NCBI RefSeq assembly: GCF_017811815.1
Contig: NZ_JADKZI010000003.1
Coordinates: forward strand, 124,001-188,000
Reading direction: 5' to 3'
From: Flavonifractor sp. AGMB03687
GTDB taxonomy: Bacteria; Bacillota; Clostridia; Oscillospirales; Oscillospiraceae
Length of the DNA: 64,000 nt
The notes beneath the pieces are model-generated. The model was not told where the DNA came from. It saw only the letters and a program-made list of their open reading frames with translations, and ran no database searches. Below are positions 33,312 to 41,948 of this stretch, one piece after another (position 1 is the first letter of the stretch; each line of letters opens with the position of its first letter). Made by a program: the position numbers and the translations under genes.

Positions 33312-33887
33312 TTACTTCTGCTTGGGGCCCAGATTGCCCTCTTTCCAGTGCTTGCGGCACAGGCCGATGTACTGGTCGTTGGCCCCCAGCACCACCTGCT
33401 CGCCCTCCTTGAGTACATTTCCGTGTTCATCAAAGCGGGCGTTGCACAGGGCCTTTTTGCCGCACCAGCAGATGGTCTTGACCTCCTCGATCACATCGGC
33501 GCTGGCCAGCAGCTCCGCCGAGCCGGGGAACAGGTCCCCCTTGAAGTCGGTACGCAGACCGTAGCAGATCACCGGGATATTCCAATCGTCCACCAGGTCG
33601 GTGAGGTAGCGCACCTCATCCCGGGTAAGGAACTGGGCCTCATCCACGATGATGCAGGCGTAGGGCTTCAGCTCCCGGGGAGTCATCTCCATCAGATCGG
33701 AAAAATAGATGCAGTCGTGGCTCAGCCCCGCCCGGGAGGCCACGAACCGGGCCCCGTCCCGCTGGTCGATGGCAGGCTTCACCAACAGGGCGTCCTGGCC
33801 CCGCTCCTCGTAGTTGTAGCGCACCATCAGGGCGTTGGCGGTCTTGCTGGAGCCCATCACTCCATACCGGAAATACAGCTTTGCCAT
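33312..33887 (-). CDS. tdk: Thymidine kinase
   Basis: A 191-aa type II thymidine kinase that salvages thymidine with ATP. It has the P-loop variant GVMGSSKTANAL, the Walker B stretch CIIVDEAQFLT, and the C-terminal zinc lasso (CWCGKKALCNARF, later LCRKHW). The ATG at 33887 gives the family start (MAKLYFRYG). It lies 31 bp inside the 3' end of mutY, in another frame. Confidence 0.92.
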   Translation of the reverse strand: MAKLYFRYGVMGSSKTANALMVRYNYEERGQDALLVKPAIDQRDGARFVASRAGLSHDCIYFSDLMEMTPRELKPYACIIVDEAQFLTRDEVRYLTDLVDDWNIPVICYGLRTDFKGDLFPGSAELLASADVIEEVKTICWCGKKALCNARFDEHGNVLKEGEQVVLGANDQYIGLCRKHWKEGNLGPKQK

Positions 33888-34933
33888 GGTTCCTCTCCTT
33901 CTCCTTTGAGCCGCCCCTCCACCGCAGGCTGAAAGGCCTGAAAGGCGTTGGGCACGGCGTAATCCCGGTCCAGTTCCTCCAGGGTGGCCCACACCCAGCC
34001 CTCGGGCAGGGTGTCGTCGGCCGCCTGGACCAGCACGGCCTTCATATGCCATTCAATATGGGAAAAAATGTGCTTGCCGGAAGGTCCCTGCTCCAGGGAG
34101 AGGGCCTCCACCGGACAGGGGGCGGGGGACAGCTCGTTGGGGTACTCCCACAGCCCCGCCAGCAGGCCTCGGCTCTTTCGCCGCCGGAGGGCCACCGCCT
34201 TGTCCCGGAAAATGAGGAACACCGTCCGCTCCTCCACCCGCCGGGCCTTTTTGGCCGCCTTTACTGGCAGCTCTCCGGTGCGCTCCGTCAAACGGGCCGC
34301 GCAGAACTCTTTGGCGGGACACTGGTCGCACAGAGGGGCGCCGTTGGGCAGGCATACGGTGGCGCCCAGCTCCATCAGGGCCTGGTTGAAGTCCCCGGGG
34401 GCATCCACCGGCATCACCCGTTTCAGGGCCTGACCCATCCGGGCCTTGGTGTCCGGCTTCATAATGTCGCTATTATCCCCGGTGATGCGGGCCACCACTC
34501 GCAGCACGTTGCCGTCCACCGCCGGCTCGGGCAGGCCGAAGGCGATGGATGAGATGGCTCCGGCGGTATAGTCGCCGATGCCTGCCAGGTCGTGGATGGA
34601 CTCATAGGTGTCGGGAAAGATGCCGCCGTGATCCTCCATGATCTGGCGGGCCGCTTTTTGCAGGTTGCGGGCCCGGTTGTAATAGCCCAGCCCCTGCCAC
34701 AGCTTCATGAGCTTGTCCTCCTCCACCGCCGCCAGATCGGCCACGGTGGGCAGTTGCTCCAGGAAGCGGCGGTAGTACTCCAGCACCGCCGCCACCCGGG
34801 TCTGTTGAAGCATGATCTCGCTGATCCACACGTGGTAGGGGGTGGGATCGCTGCGCCAGGGCAGTACCCGGGCGTTTTCCCGGTACCATTGCAGCAGCGG
34901 GATGGGGAGCTGTTCCAGGGGATCCAAGGGCAT
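33857..34933 (-). CDS. mutY: A/G-specific adenine glycosylase MutY
   Basis: A base-excision-repair glycosylase that removes A opposite 8-oxoG. The 358 aa include the catalytic helix start IMLQQTRVAAVL, the helix-hairpin-helix LAGIGDYTAGAISS with the following catalytic Asp (VDGNVLR), and the [4Fe-4S] motif CLPNGAPLCDQCPAKEFC. A C-terminal NUDIX-like 8-oxoG recognition domain completes it (from about 225). Its 3' end overlaps tdk by 31 bp. Confidence 0.94.
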   Translation of the reverse strand: MPLDPLEQLPIPLLQWYRENARVLPWRSDPTPYHVWISEIMLQQTRVAAVLEYYRRFLEQLPTVADLAAVEEDKLMKLWQGLGYYNRARNLQKAARQIMEDHGGIFPDTYESIHDLAGIGDYTAGAISSIAFGLPEPAVDGNVLRVVARITGDNSDIMKPDTKARMGQALKRVMPVDAPGDFNQALMELGATVCLPNGAPLCDQCPAKEFCAARLTERTGELPVKAAKKARRVEERTVFLIFRDKAVALRRRKSRGLLAGLWEYPNELSPAPCPVEALSLEQGPSGKHIFSHIEWHMKAVLVQAADDTLPEGWVWATLEELDRDYAVPNAFQAFQPAVEGRLKGEGEEPWQSCISGME

Positions 34934-35024
34934 ACCTCCAAAGTTTGATTATGATCCCGCTCATTATATAATGGCCGCCCTTCTTTTTCAATTCCCACGG
35001 TTCTACAAAATTTTCTCCCGCCCC

Positions 35025-35054
35025 TTGCGCTTACCACCAGGTTACCCCTATAAT
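35025..35054 (+). promoter_or_regulatory. Promoter of the FUSC-family gene
   Basis: TTGCGC (35025-35030), 18 bases, and a perfect TATAAT (35049-35054), about 40 bp before the predicted start. The -35 box is weak. Confidence 0.55.
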
Positions 35055-35092
35055 GTTAGATAAGCAATCAATTTCGACTGGGGGCGTGTGTT

Positions 35093-37003
35093 TTGGCCGT
35101 GGGTCCCGGCATCAAGGGCTTCCCGGCGCTGTTCTGGCGCCGGTGGAAGGGGGCCTTTTCCACCATATTGTTCTACGTGGTCCAGTTCCTGCTGGTGACC
35201 TGGATCTTCGGCAGCACCTACGCCATGGTGGTCTCCTGCTCCACCACCCTGTTCCAGCTGCGCCGGAAGGAGGCCAACCGGCTGGAGGACTATGTGGCCA
35301 TGTGCCTCATGTCCCTGCTGCTGTGTCTGCTGGCCTTCGCCGCCTCCCTCACCGTGTGGCTGTGCGCCATTCTGAACTTCGTCGTCCCCTTCTTCCTGGT
35401 ATTCTGGAAATGCAGCCAGTTTACCCCCAAGGGCCATATGGGCTACGCCATGACCTTCGTCTTTCTGGAGCTGCGGCCCCCCACGCTGGAGCAGCTGCCC
35501 ACCCAGCTGGTGGCGGTTGGCTTCTGCTGCGCCCTGCTGGTGATCGCCCTGCTCATCAATGCCAAGTTGACCCACATCGCCTCCGATCCGGCGGGACAGA
35601 TCTCCTCCAGCCTGCTGCGACTGGCCGACCTGCTGGACGGTCTGGCCGACGACGGGGACGAGAAAGCCGCCGGGAAGGATCTCTACGACCTGGCCCGCAC
35701 CTTCCACCGGAAGGGCTACGACCGGCGGCACCTGCTCCAGCTGCCCGACCAGCAGAAGCGGTGCTACCATCTGCTGGCCCTGCTCTTCCAGCGGGCCTCC
35801 TATCTGGTGGCCGACGGTCCCTCCTGGCAGGATGCCAAAAACACTCCGGCTTTCCCCCACACCATGCACACCCTGGCCGACGTGGTACGGCAGCTGCAAA
35901 GCGCGTGGGAGCCTGCCGCCCGGCAGCGGCTGGCCAATCGCATCCAGGTACTTCTGGATCAAACCGACCTGCCCCAGGGACGGCTGCGCATTTTCTACCG
36001 CAGCGTGCTCCACACCCTGCTGCTCCTGTGCCGGGAGTCTTTCCACGCCCAGCACGACCCACTCTTCCGAAAAGTGCCCTGGCGGGCGACCTGGAGCAGC
36101 CTGTGCCAGCGGTTCTCCCCCGCCCGGTTCGAGTTCCGCTTCGCCCTGCGGCTGGCAGTGGTCATGACCATCAGCACCACCGTCAGCTTTCTGTGGGAGT
36201 TTGAACATACCTACTGGTTCCCCCTCCACGCCTTTCTGCTCCTCCAGCCCAGCTATGAGGAGAGCGCCCACCGGATGGTCACCCGCCCTGTGGGTACCGC
36301 CATCGGCTGCGTGGTGGTTCACCTGGTCTACCCCTGGCTGCCCGGCCTGCCGGGGATCTTCGTGTTCTCCCTCATTATGATCTCCCTGATGTACTGCTGC
36401 ACCCCAGGCACCTGGGTCCATCCCATCTTCTCCACCTCCTTCGCCCTCACCATGGCCACTTTGACGGTGCAGGAGACAGAGGCCATCGGCCTGCGGCTCA
36501 TGTATCTGGCCATGGCGGTTGCCCTGGTACTGGTGGTCAACACCTTCCTGCTGCCCAACCGGAAGGAGCCCCAGTTCCGCCGGAATTTCCAGGAACTCTA
36601 CCGGCTCCAGGCGTACTACTGGGAGGTCATCCGCCGCAGCCTCCGCCAGCCGGTAGACCCGGCCCTGTTCAGCGAGCTGCTCTCCCAGTTCCACATGGTG
36701 TACCATGAGGCCGCCCAGTTCACCCAGCATCAGTCCCCGGAGGAGGCCGACTACCACCGGAAGCGGCTGGTGATCCTGTGGAATATGTTCTCCGAGCTGG
36801 AACAGACCGAAAGCCTCATCCAGTCCGGCGGAGTAAGCCAGGAGGAGGCCGACGCTCTGGACCCCCTGGCCCAGGCCATGGGGCAGCGGATCTGCCCCCT
36901 CACCGACTTCCGGGACCTGTCGCCGGAGAGCCTGCCCAAGGGGGAGCTCTACTACGTGGTCCAGCGCTATCTCCAAAACGCTCAGGCTCTGGTGAACGCA
37001 TGA
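35093..37003 (+). CDS. FUSC-family membrane protein (fusaric-acid-resistance-like exporter)
   Basis: A 636-aa protein with two membrane blocks: about four helices in residues 20-170, and a C-terminal block of about five to six helices between 345 and 490 (LRLAVVMTISTTVSFLWEF; VGTAIGCVVVHLVYPWLP). A helical cytosolic tail follows. This is the architecture of FUSC/aromatic acid exporter proteins, thought to export aromatic acids or drugs. The TTG at 35093 follows a GGGG stretch; a GTG two codons later is the alternative. It is monocistronic with a clear terminator. The substrate is unknown. Confidence 0.78.
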   Translation: MAVGPGIKGFPALFWRRWKGAFSTILFYVVQFLLVTWIFGSTYAMVVSCSTTLFQLRRKEANRLEDYVAMCLMSLLLCLLAFAASLTVWLCAILNFVVPFFLVFWKCSQFTPKGHMGYAMTFVFLELRPPTLEQLPTQLVAVGFCCALLVIALLINAKLTHIASDPAGQISSSLLRLADLLDGLADDGDEKAAGKDLYDLARTFHRKGYDRRHLLQLPDQQKRCYHLLALLFQRASYLVADGPSWQDAKNTPAFPHTMHTLADVVRQLQSAWEPAARQRLANRIQVLLDQTDLPQGRLRIFYRSVLHTLLLLCRESFHAQHDPLFRKVPWRATWSSLCQRFSPARFEFRFALRLAVVMTISTTVSFLWEFEHTYWFPLHAFLLLQPSYEESAHRMVTRPVGTAIGCVVVHLVYPWLPGLPGIFVFSLIMISLMYCCTPGTWVHPIFSTSFALTMATLTVQETEAIGLRLMYLAMAVALVLVVNTFLLPNRKEPQFRRNFQELYRLQAYYWEVIRRSLRQPVDPALFSELLSQFHMVYHEAAQFTQHQSPEEADYHRKRLVILWNMFSELEQTESLIQSGGVSQEEADALDPLAQAMGQRICPLTDFRDLSPESLPKGELYYVVQRYLQNAQALVNA

Positions 37004-37007
37004 CAAC

Positions 37008-37048
37008 AGCCGCGCCGCAAATGATTTCTGCGGCGCGGCTGATTTTTT
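37008..37048 (+). terminator. Terminator of the FUSC-family gene
   Basis: A 12-bp GC-rich stem (37008-37019 with 37029-37040) is followed by GATTTTTT. It starts five bases after the stop codon. Confidence 0.9.
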
Positions 37049-37110
37049 CGCGGCGCGCAATGAAAAGGGCCCGCCAAATACTCTAACAGGCAGAAAGGGG
37101 GGCGCCACCC

Positions 37111-37575
37111 TTGACCGAACAGGAATTTGCAACCCGTACCGAGGCCCTGAAGCCTCGGCTGTACCGCACCGCCTATCTCTACCTGGGCAGCGAGGCCTAC
37201 GCCCTGGACGCGGTGGACGAGGCCATCTATCTGGGGCTGCTGCACTATAAGCGGCTGCGCCAGCCGGAACATTTCAATACCTGGCTCACCCGCATCCTCA
37301 TCAACGCCTGCAACGCCGAACTGCGCCGCCGCAAACGGGAGCTGGCGGTGGAGGAGCTGCCCGAGACTCCGGCAGAGGCCTATGACAACCTGCCGCTGAA
37401 GGAGGCCATCCGCCGCCTGCCCCACGACCTGCGGGCGGTCATCATCCTGCGCTACTTCCAGGGCCTCACCCTGGCGGAGACGGCAGAGGCCCTGGAGATC
37501 CCGCCGGGCACCGTCTCCACCCGGCAGCGCAAAGCCCTGTCCCTGCTGAAACTGGAACTGAGCGAGGAGGCTTAG
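37111..37575 (+). CDS. ECF-type RNA polymerase sigma factor
   Basis: A 154-aa sigma-70 family protein with region 2 (RLYRTAYLYLGSEAYALDAVDEAIY) and region 4 (LRAVIILRYFQGLTLAETAE, then IPPGTVSTRQRKALSLLK), and no regions 1 or 3, as in extracytoplasmic-function sigmas. The TTG start at 37111 has an AAAGGGGGG site upstream. Three bases after its stop begins a membrane protein of the DUF4179 type, the usual anti-sigma partner. The target regulon cannot be told from sequence. Confidence 0.9.
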   Translation: MTEQEFATRTEALKPRLYRTAYLYLGSEAYALDAVDEAIYLGLLHYKRLRQPEHFNTWLTRILINACNAELRRRKRELAVEELPETPAEAYDNLPLKEAIRRLPHDLRAVIILRYFQGLTLAETAEALEIPPGTVSTRQRKALSLLKLELSEEA

Positions 37576-37578
37576 ATC

Positions 37579-38952
37579 ATGGACCGTATGGAAGAATACC
37601 GCCTGCTCCTGGACGAGCTGGAGCAGACGCCCCCCAAGCTGGAGTCCGCCCTGCCCCGGGCCAGGGCCAGACGCCGGCGCCGCCGGTTGAGCCGCTGGAT
37701 CGCCGCCCCTGCGGGCAGCGTGGCCGCCATGTTTGCCGTCTTTGTGCTGCTGGTCAACGTGGCCACCCCCTTTGCCATGGCCTGCTCCAACATTCCCATT
37801 CTGAAGGGCCTTACCGCCGCCGTGGCCTTTTCCCCCAGCCTGAAGGCAGCCATTGAGCACGAATACGTCCAGCGGGTGGTACAGAGCCAGACCGACGGCG
37901 GCGTGACCATGTCGGTGGAATATCTCATCGTGGACCAGAAGCAGGTCAATGTCTTTTTCTCCCTGAGCAGCGACCGCTATTCCCAGCTAGATGGCTCCGG
38001 GGATGTCTATACGGCCGACGGCCAGCAGGCCCAGGCCAGTCTCTCCTTCCCCCAGACTCCCAGCGACCCCAAGGAGCTGCGGCGAATCTCCATTGACTTC
38101 CAGGAGGAAGACGTGCCTGATACCCTGATCCTGGACTACAAGGTGTGGGCGGAAGACGATACCGAAGCCGCCGCTCCATCGGCGGACTCCGGCCTGTGGG
38201 CCGATGCCCCCGCCGAGCCGGACGCGGTGGCCACCTTCTCCTTCACCCTGCGCTTTGATCCCAACTATACCAGCCAGGGCAGCCAGATTACCCTGGACCA
38301 GCCCTTCACCCTGGACGGCCAGCAGCTGAAGGTGGTGGGGCTGGAGGTCTACCCCACCCACGTCCGGGTGGACATCCAGGAGGACGAAGCCAACACCGCC
38401 CAGCTCCACAGCCTGGACTGCTGGCTGGAGGACGACAAGGGGGTGCGCTACGACCGGCCCCGGGGGCTCATCGCCCACGGCGACGGCGGTACCCCCCGGG
38501 TCACCTCCTACCGCTTCGAGAGCAGCTATTTTGAGGACGCCCAGCACCTGACCCTCCACATCGAAGGGGCCATCTGGCAAGACAAGGAGGAGCACTGGGT
38601 CACGGTGGATCTGACCACCGGCCGCACCGACCCCCTGCCCGACGGCACTACCCTGGCCCGCATCGAGGAGATCGACGGCATCCCCACCCTCACCTTCCGG
38701 GCTCCCACCCTGGCAGACGGCATGGTGTTCCGCCAGGTGGTAGGCCCCATCTACCGCTCCCCCGACGGGAGCGAGCACCACTTCAGCATGGCATCCCACA
38801 CCATTGCCCTGGACGAAAACGGGGATGAGATAGAGGGCATCTTTGAGGAGTCCGTTCCCCTGAAAGATTATCCCTTCGACCAGGTGGAGCTGGAGATCCT
38901 GGATTATCACACCTCCACGTTGGACACCCCCATCACGCTCACGCTGAACTAA
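37579..38952 (+). CDS. DUF4179 membrane protein, probable anti-sigma factor
   Basis: A 457-aa bitopic protein. A short cytosolic part (about 1-40, with the basic run RARARRRRRRLSRW) should hold the sigma factor. One transmembrane helix (about 45-65) leads to a DUF4179-type extracellular domain (SNIPILKGLTAAVAFSPSL, then EYVQRVVQSQTDGGVTMSVE) and a beta-rich C-terminal half. The three-base spacing from the sigma gene supports a sigma/anti-sigma pair. The extracellular domain probably senses an envelope signal; its ligand is unknown. Confidence 0.8.
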   Translation: MDRMEEYRLLLDELEQTPPKLESALPRARARRRRRRLSRWIAAPAGSVAAMFAVFVLLVNVATPFAMACSNIPILKGLTAAVAFSPSLKAAIEHEYVQRVVQSQTDGGVTMSVEYLIVDQKQVNVFFSLSSDRYSQLDGSGDVYTADGQQAQASLSFPQTPSDPKELRRISIDFQEEDVPDTLILDYKVWAEDDTEAAAPSADSGLWADAPAEPDAVATFSFTLRFDPNYTSQGSQITLDQPFTLDGQQLKVVGLEVYPTHVRVDIQEDEANTAQLHSLDCWLEDDKGVRYDRPRGLIAHGDGGTPRVTSYRFESSYFEDAQHLTLHIEGAIWQDKEEHWVTVDLTTGRTDPLPDGTTLARIEEIDGIPTLTFRAPTLADGMVFRQVVGPIYRSPDGSEHHFSMASHTIALDENGDEIEGIFEESVPLKDYPFDQVELEILDYHTSTLDTPITLTLN

Positions 38953-38957
38953 ACCAC

Positions 38958-38998
38958 AAAAAGGGGCCCGGCCTGTTTCACAGGCCGGGCCCCTTTTT
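38958..38998. terminator. Bidirectional terminator
   Basis: An 18-bp stem (38958-38975 with 38981-38998) with A residues at the left and T residues at the right. It serves the plus-strand sigma/anti-sigma operon and the minus-strand genes that end at 39005. Confidence 0.92.
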
Positions 38999-39004
38999 GC
39001 GTAC

Positions 39005-39391
39005 TTACTTTTTCTCCAGCTGTTCCTCCAGCAGCTCCACCGCCTCGTATACCATCCGGTCGCAGTGACACTTGCGCTCCTCGCCCCGCTCAGACGCCAG
39101 ACGCAGCAGGGTGGCGCAGTCCAGGGCCTGATTGTTGGCCCGGAACCGGCGCATCAGCTCCAGAGCGGCGTCGTTGTCGGCTCCCGCCATGCCCAGGGCC
39201 ATGAGAGCCCCGGTCACCGCGCCGCAGGTGCCGCCATGCTTCATGCCGGCCCCGAAGTGGGCGCCCAGCTGATAGGCCGCTTCCTTGCTCATTCCGCACT
39301 GGTCAGCAAAAGGCACCAGCACCGATTGGCAGCAGTTGAAGTGAATATCGGTCCGCCCACGCAGACCCTTGGTTTCTTCCATGCGATTCAT
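39005..39391 (-). CDS. C_GCAxxG_C_C family redox protein
   Basis: A 128-aa cysteine-rich protein. The motif series is NCCQSVL (18-26 region), GAGMKHGGTCGAVTGALMALG, LDCATLL and a late CHCDRM, matching the C_GCAxxG_C_C family of putative redox-active proteins. These often accompany electron-transfer or metal proteins, but the cofactor and role are not defined. The start overlaps the preceding DUF4177 stop by four bases. Confidence 0.85.
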   Translation of the reverse strand: MNRMEETKGLRGRTDIHFNCCQSVLVPFADQCGMSKEAAYQLGAHFGAGMKHGGTCGAVTGALMALGMAGADNDAALELMRRFRANNQALDCATLLRLASERGEERKCHCDRMVYEAVELLEEQLEKK

Positions 39392-39585
39392 ATGGTTTCG
39401 TCAACTTCCTTTTCAAAGATCAAATCGATCTGCACGATCTCGCCGCCTGTCCCAATGTGTGCAGGCACCCAACCCACATACCGCCAGCCCTGGGCGGCAC
39501 GGCGGTCGATCAGTTCTCGGTGCTCCTTGAACTTGGTGGCTGCGATGCCTTCGCCGGTCACACTCACATACTCGTATCGATACAT
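39388..39585 (-). CDS. DUF4177 domain protein
   Basis: A 65-aa protein with the DUF4177 pattern: MYRYEYVSV, a central KFKEHRELIDRRAAQGWRYV and an aromatic/acidic end (IDLIFEKE). The fold is small and beta-rich; the function is unknown. It lies 15 bp after recG on the same strand and overlaps the next gene by four bases, so the three may be co-transcribed. Confidence 0.8.
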   Translation of the reverse strand: MYRYEYVSVTGEGIAATKFKEHRELIDRRAAQGWRYVGWVPAHIGTGGEIVQIDLIFEKEVDETI

Positions 39586-39599
39586 GGCGTTCCTTCCTT

Positions 39600-41684
39600 T
39601 CAGTTGAACACATCGCCCTGCTCAGAGAAGAGCTTCTTCACCCGGGCCAGCAGCCTGGTGTGCTCCGGCTCAGTCAGACCGGGATCGGCCCGGAGCAGCT
39701 CCTCGGCGGCATTCTGGGCCTCCTTGAGCACCCGCATATCCCCCGCCAGATCGGCAATGCCAAGCTGGGGCAGGCCGTGCTGCCGGGAACCGAAGAAGTC
39801 GCCGGGACCCCGGAGCCGCAGATCTTCTTCCGCGATTTTAAACCCATCGTTGGTTTTTGACAAGACCCGAAGCCGCTCCCGGCTGTCCTGACTGCGGGTG
39901 GAGGTCACCAGCACGCAGTAGGACTGGTGCTTGCCCCGGCCCACCCGCCCCCGCAGCTGGTGGAGCTGGGAAAGGCCGAACCGGTCGGCGTTCTCCACGA
40001 TCATCAGGGCGGCATTGGGTACGTCCACACCCACCTCAATAACGGTGGTGGACACCAGCACATCCAGGTCCCCGGCAGCAAAGGCGGTCATGACCGTGTC
40101 CTTCTCCTTGCTCTTCATCTTGCCGTGGACCAGCCCCACCCGCAGGTCGGGAAAGACCTGGGTCTGGAGGGTCTGGGCGTAGGTGACGGCGGCCTTCAGA
40201 TCGGCCGCCGGGTTTCCTCCCGGGTTATCCCCGTCGGTCTCCCCCTCCTCCACGGCGGGGCAGACGATGTAGGCCTGACGGCCCTCCCCCACCAGCTTGC
40301 GGACAAAGTTGTACATCCGCTGCCGCTTGTCCTCTCCCACCACGTAGGTCTCCACCGGAGAGCGGCCGGGGGGCAGTTCATCCACCACCGACACGTCCAG
40401 ATCGCCGTAGATGATAAGGGCCAAGGTGCGGGGAATGGGAGTGGCCGACATGACCAGCACGTGGGGGGTACCGTCGGCCTTGGCCGCCAGGGTGGCCCGC
40501 TGGCCTACGCCGAAGCGGTGCTGCTCGTCGGTAACCACCAGTCCCAGTCGGGCAAAGGTCACCCCTTCGCTCAAAAGGGCGTGGGTGCCGATGACCAGAT
40601 CCAGCTCGCCGCTCTCCAGGGCAGCGTATACCGTCTTGCGGGCCTTGCCCTTCACCGCGCCGGTGAGCAGCCCCACCCGCAGCCCTGCCTGCTCCAGCAG
40701 TGGAGCGAGAGAACGGTAGTGCTGCTCGGCCAGCAGCTCAGTGGGGGCCATCAGGGCACATTGGTACCCGTTTTTGGCCGCCAGCCAGGCTCCGTAGGCC
40801 GCCAGCATGGTTTTGCCCGAGCCCACGTCGCCCTGGACCAGCCGGTTCATGGGGCCGCCGGAGGTGAGGTCGGCGGTCATCTCCCCGATCACCCGCCGCT
40901 GGGCGCCGGTGAGGGCAAAGGGCAGCAGGTTCAGAAAATCCTCCTCTGGAAAAGGCCGGAAGAGCAGCCCCGCCGCCTTGTCCCGCCGAGTACGCAGCAA
41001 GGCCATACCGCAGGTGAGATAGAACAGCTCTTCAAAAATGAGCCGCCGCCGGGCCACCGCCAGGGCGTCCTCATCGGCGGGAAAGTGGACGTTGCGGATG
41101 GCAAACTCCGCCTCGGCCAACTGGTGAGCCTGCCGCAGGTCCTGAGGCAGGCACTCCTCCGCCTGGTCGGCGCACTCCTCCACACACCGGAGGGTGAGCC
41201 CCGCCAACAGGTTATTGGATACCCCGTGGGTCAGGGGGTACACCGGCAGAATGCGGCCGGTGAAGCGCACCCGGTCGGCCCGCTCGCACACCGGATTGGT
41301 CATCTGCCGCCGTCCGGGAGGGCCCTCCACCTTGCCGAAGCAGATGTAAGTCTCCCCCGTCCGCAGGGCATCTTTCAGATAGCCCTGGTTAAAAAAAGTG
41401 GCGGTGAGGCTGCCGGTGTCGTCCACCAGGCGCACCTTCACCAGCTCTAGCCCCTTGCGGATGCGGGACAGCCGTGGTGGCTCCGCCACCATCAGCGTCA
41501 GGCACACGGGCAGATCCTCCGGAGCCGAGGCGATAAAGGCGCTCTTCCGCCGGTCCTCATAGTCCCTGGGATAGTAGTTCAGCAGGTCCCCCACGGTGGT
41601 CAGGCCCAGCCGGGCCAGGGCCTTGGCCCGGGCCGGACCCACCCCCGGCAGCGCCTCCACACCGGTCTTTAATGTCAGCGACAT
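39600..41684 (-). CDS. recG: ATP-dependent DNA helicase RecG
   Basis: A branch-migrating helicase that remodels stalled forks. In 694 aa it shows an N-terminal HhH (ALPGVGPARAKALARLG), the OB wedge domain (about 60-150), Walker A GDVGSGKTMLAAY, the helicase box DEQH (VVTDEQHRFGVGQR), SATPIPRTLAL, and the C-terminal LRGPGDFFGSRQHGLP. It is divergent from pyc; a fair promoter (41709-41737) lies just upstream. Confidence 0.96.
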   Translation of the reverse strand: MSLTLKTGVEALPGVGPARAKALARLGLTTVGDLLNYYPRDYEDRRKSAFIASAPEDLPVCLTLMVAEPPRLSRIRKGLELVKVRLVDDTGSLTATFFNQGYLKDALRTGETYICFGKVEGPPGRRQMTNPVCERADRVRFTGRILPVYPLTHGVSNNLLAGLTLRCVEECADQAEECLPQDLRQAHQLAEAEFAIRNVHFPADEDALAVARRRLIFEELFYLTCGMALLRTRRDKAAGLLFRPFPEEDFLNLLPFALTGAQRRVIGEMTADLTSGGPMNRLVQGDVGSGKTMLAAYGAWLAAKNGYQCALMAPTELLAEQHYRSLAPLLEQAGLRVGLLTGAVKGKARKTVYAALESGELDLVIGTHALLSEGVTFARLGLVVTDEQHRFGVGQRATLAAKADGTPHVLVMSATPIPRTLALIIYGDLDVSVVDELPPGRSPVETYVVGEDKRQRMYNFVRKLVGEGRQAYIVCPAVEEGETDGDNPGGNPAADLKAAVTYAQTLQTQVFPDLRVGLVHGKMKSKEKDTVMTAFAAGDLDVLVSTTVIEVGVDVPNAALMIVENADRFGLSQLHQLRGRVGRGKHQSYCVLVTSTRSQDSRERLRVLSKTNDGFKIAEEDLRLRGPGDFFGSRQHGLPQLGIADLAGDMRVLKEAQNAAEELLRADPGLTEPEHTRLLARVKKLFSEQGDVFN

Positions 41685-41708
41685 GATCTCACCTCTTTTG
41701 CATTATTC

Positions 41709-41737
41709 AGTTTAGCATATTTCCTATTTCCCGACAA
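41709..41737 (-). promoter_or_regulatory. Possible promoter of recG
   Basis: Minus strand TTGTCG (41732-41737), 17 bases, TAAACT (41709-41714), about 25 bp before the recG ATG. It is a moderate match to sigma-A consensus. Confidence 0.4.
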
Positions 41738-41794
41738 GCGGCCGGGAGGATTCCTGTAGTTCCCGCCAAGATTTGCAATTTTAAAGAAAAGTGA

Positions 41795-41824
41795 TTGCAA
41801 ATACTTTAGCGTATAAGATATAAT
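41795..41824 (+). promoter_or_regulatory. Promoter of pyc
   Basis: TTGCAA (41795-41800), 18 bases, TATAAT (41819-41824). A leader of about 115 nt with a GC-rich dyad (around 41850-41905) separates it from the pyc ATG. No known riboswitch was recognised in that leader. Confidence 0.65.
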
Positions 41825-41948
41825 GTTCCTACTGGTATAATATCATAGGGAATATGCCCGGAACGGACCGGGCTCCGAAGCCCCGGCACGAAGGAGTGAC
41901 CGGGGATTGCTTGCACAATAAGAGATCTTTTCAGAAAGGACGGACAGC

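Noticed and set aside
35048-37132. 694-codon minus-strand frame over the FUSC gene
   Set aside because: Low-complexity Gly/Gln/His-rich translation; the plus-strand gene has promoter, terminator and membrane architecture.
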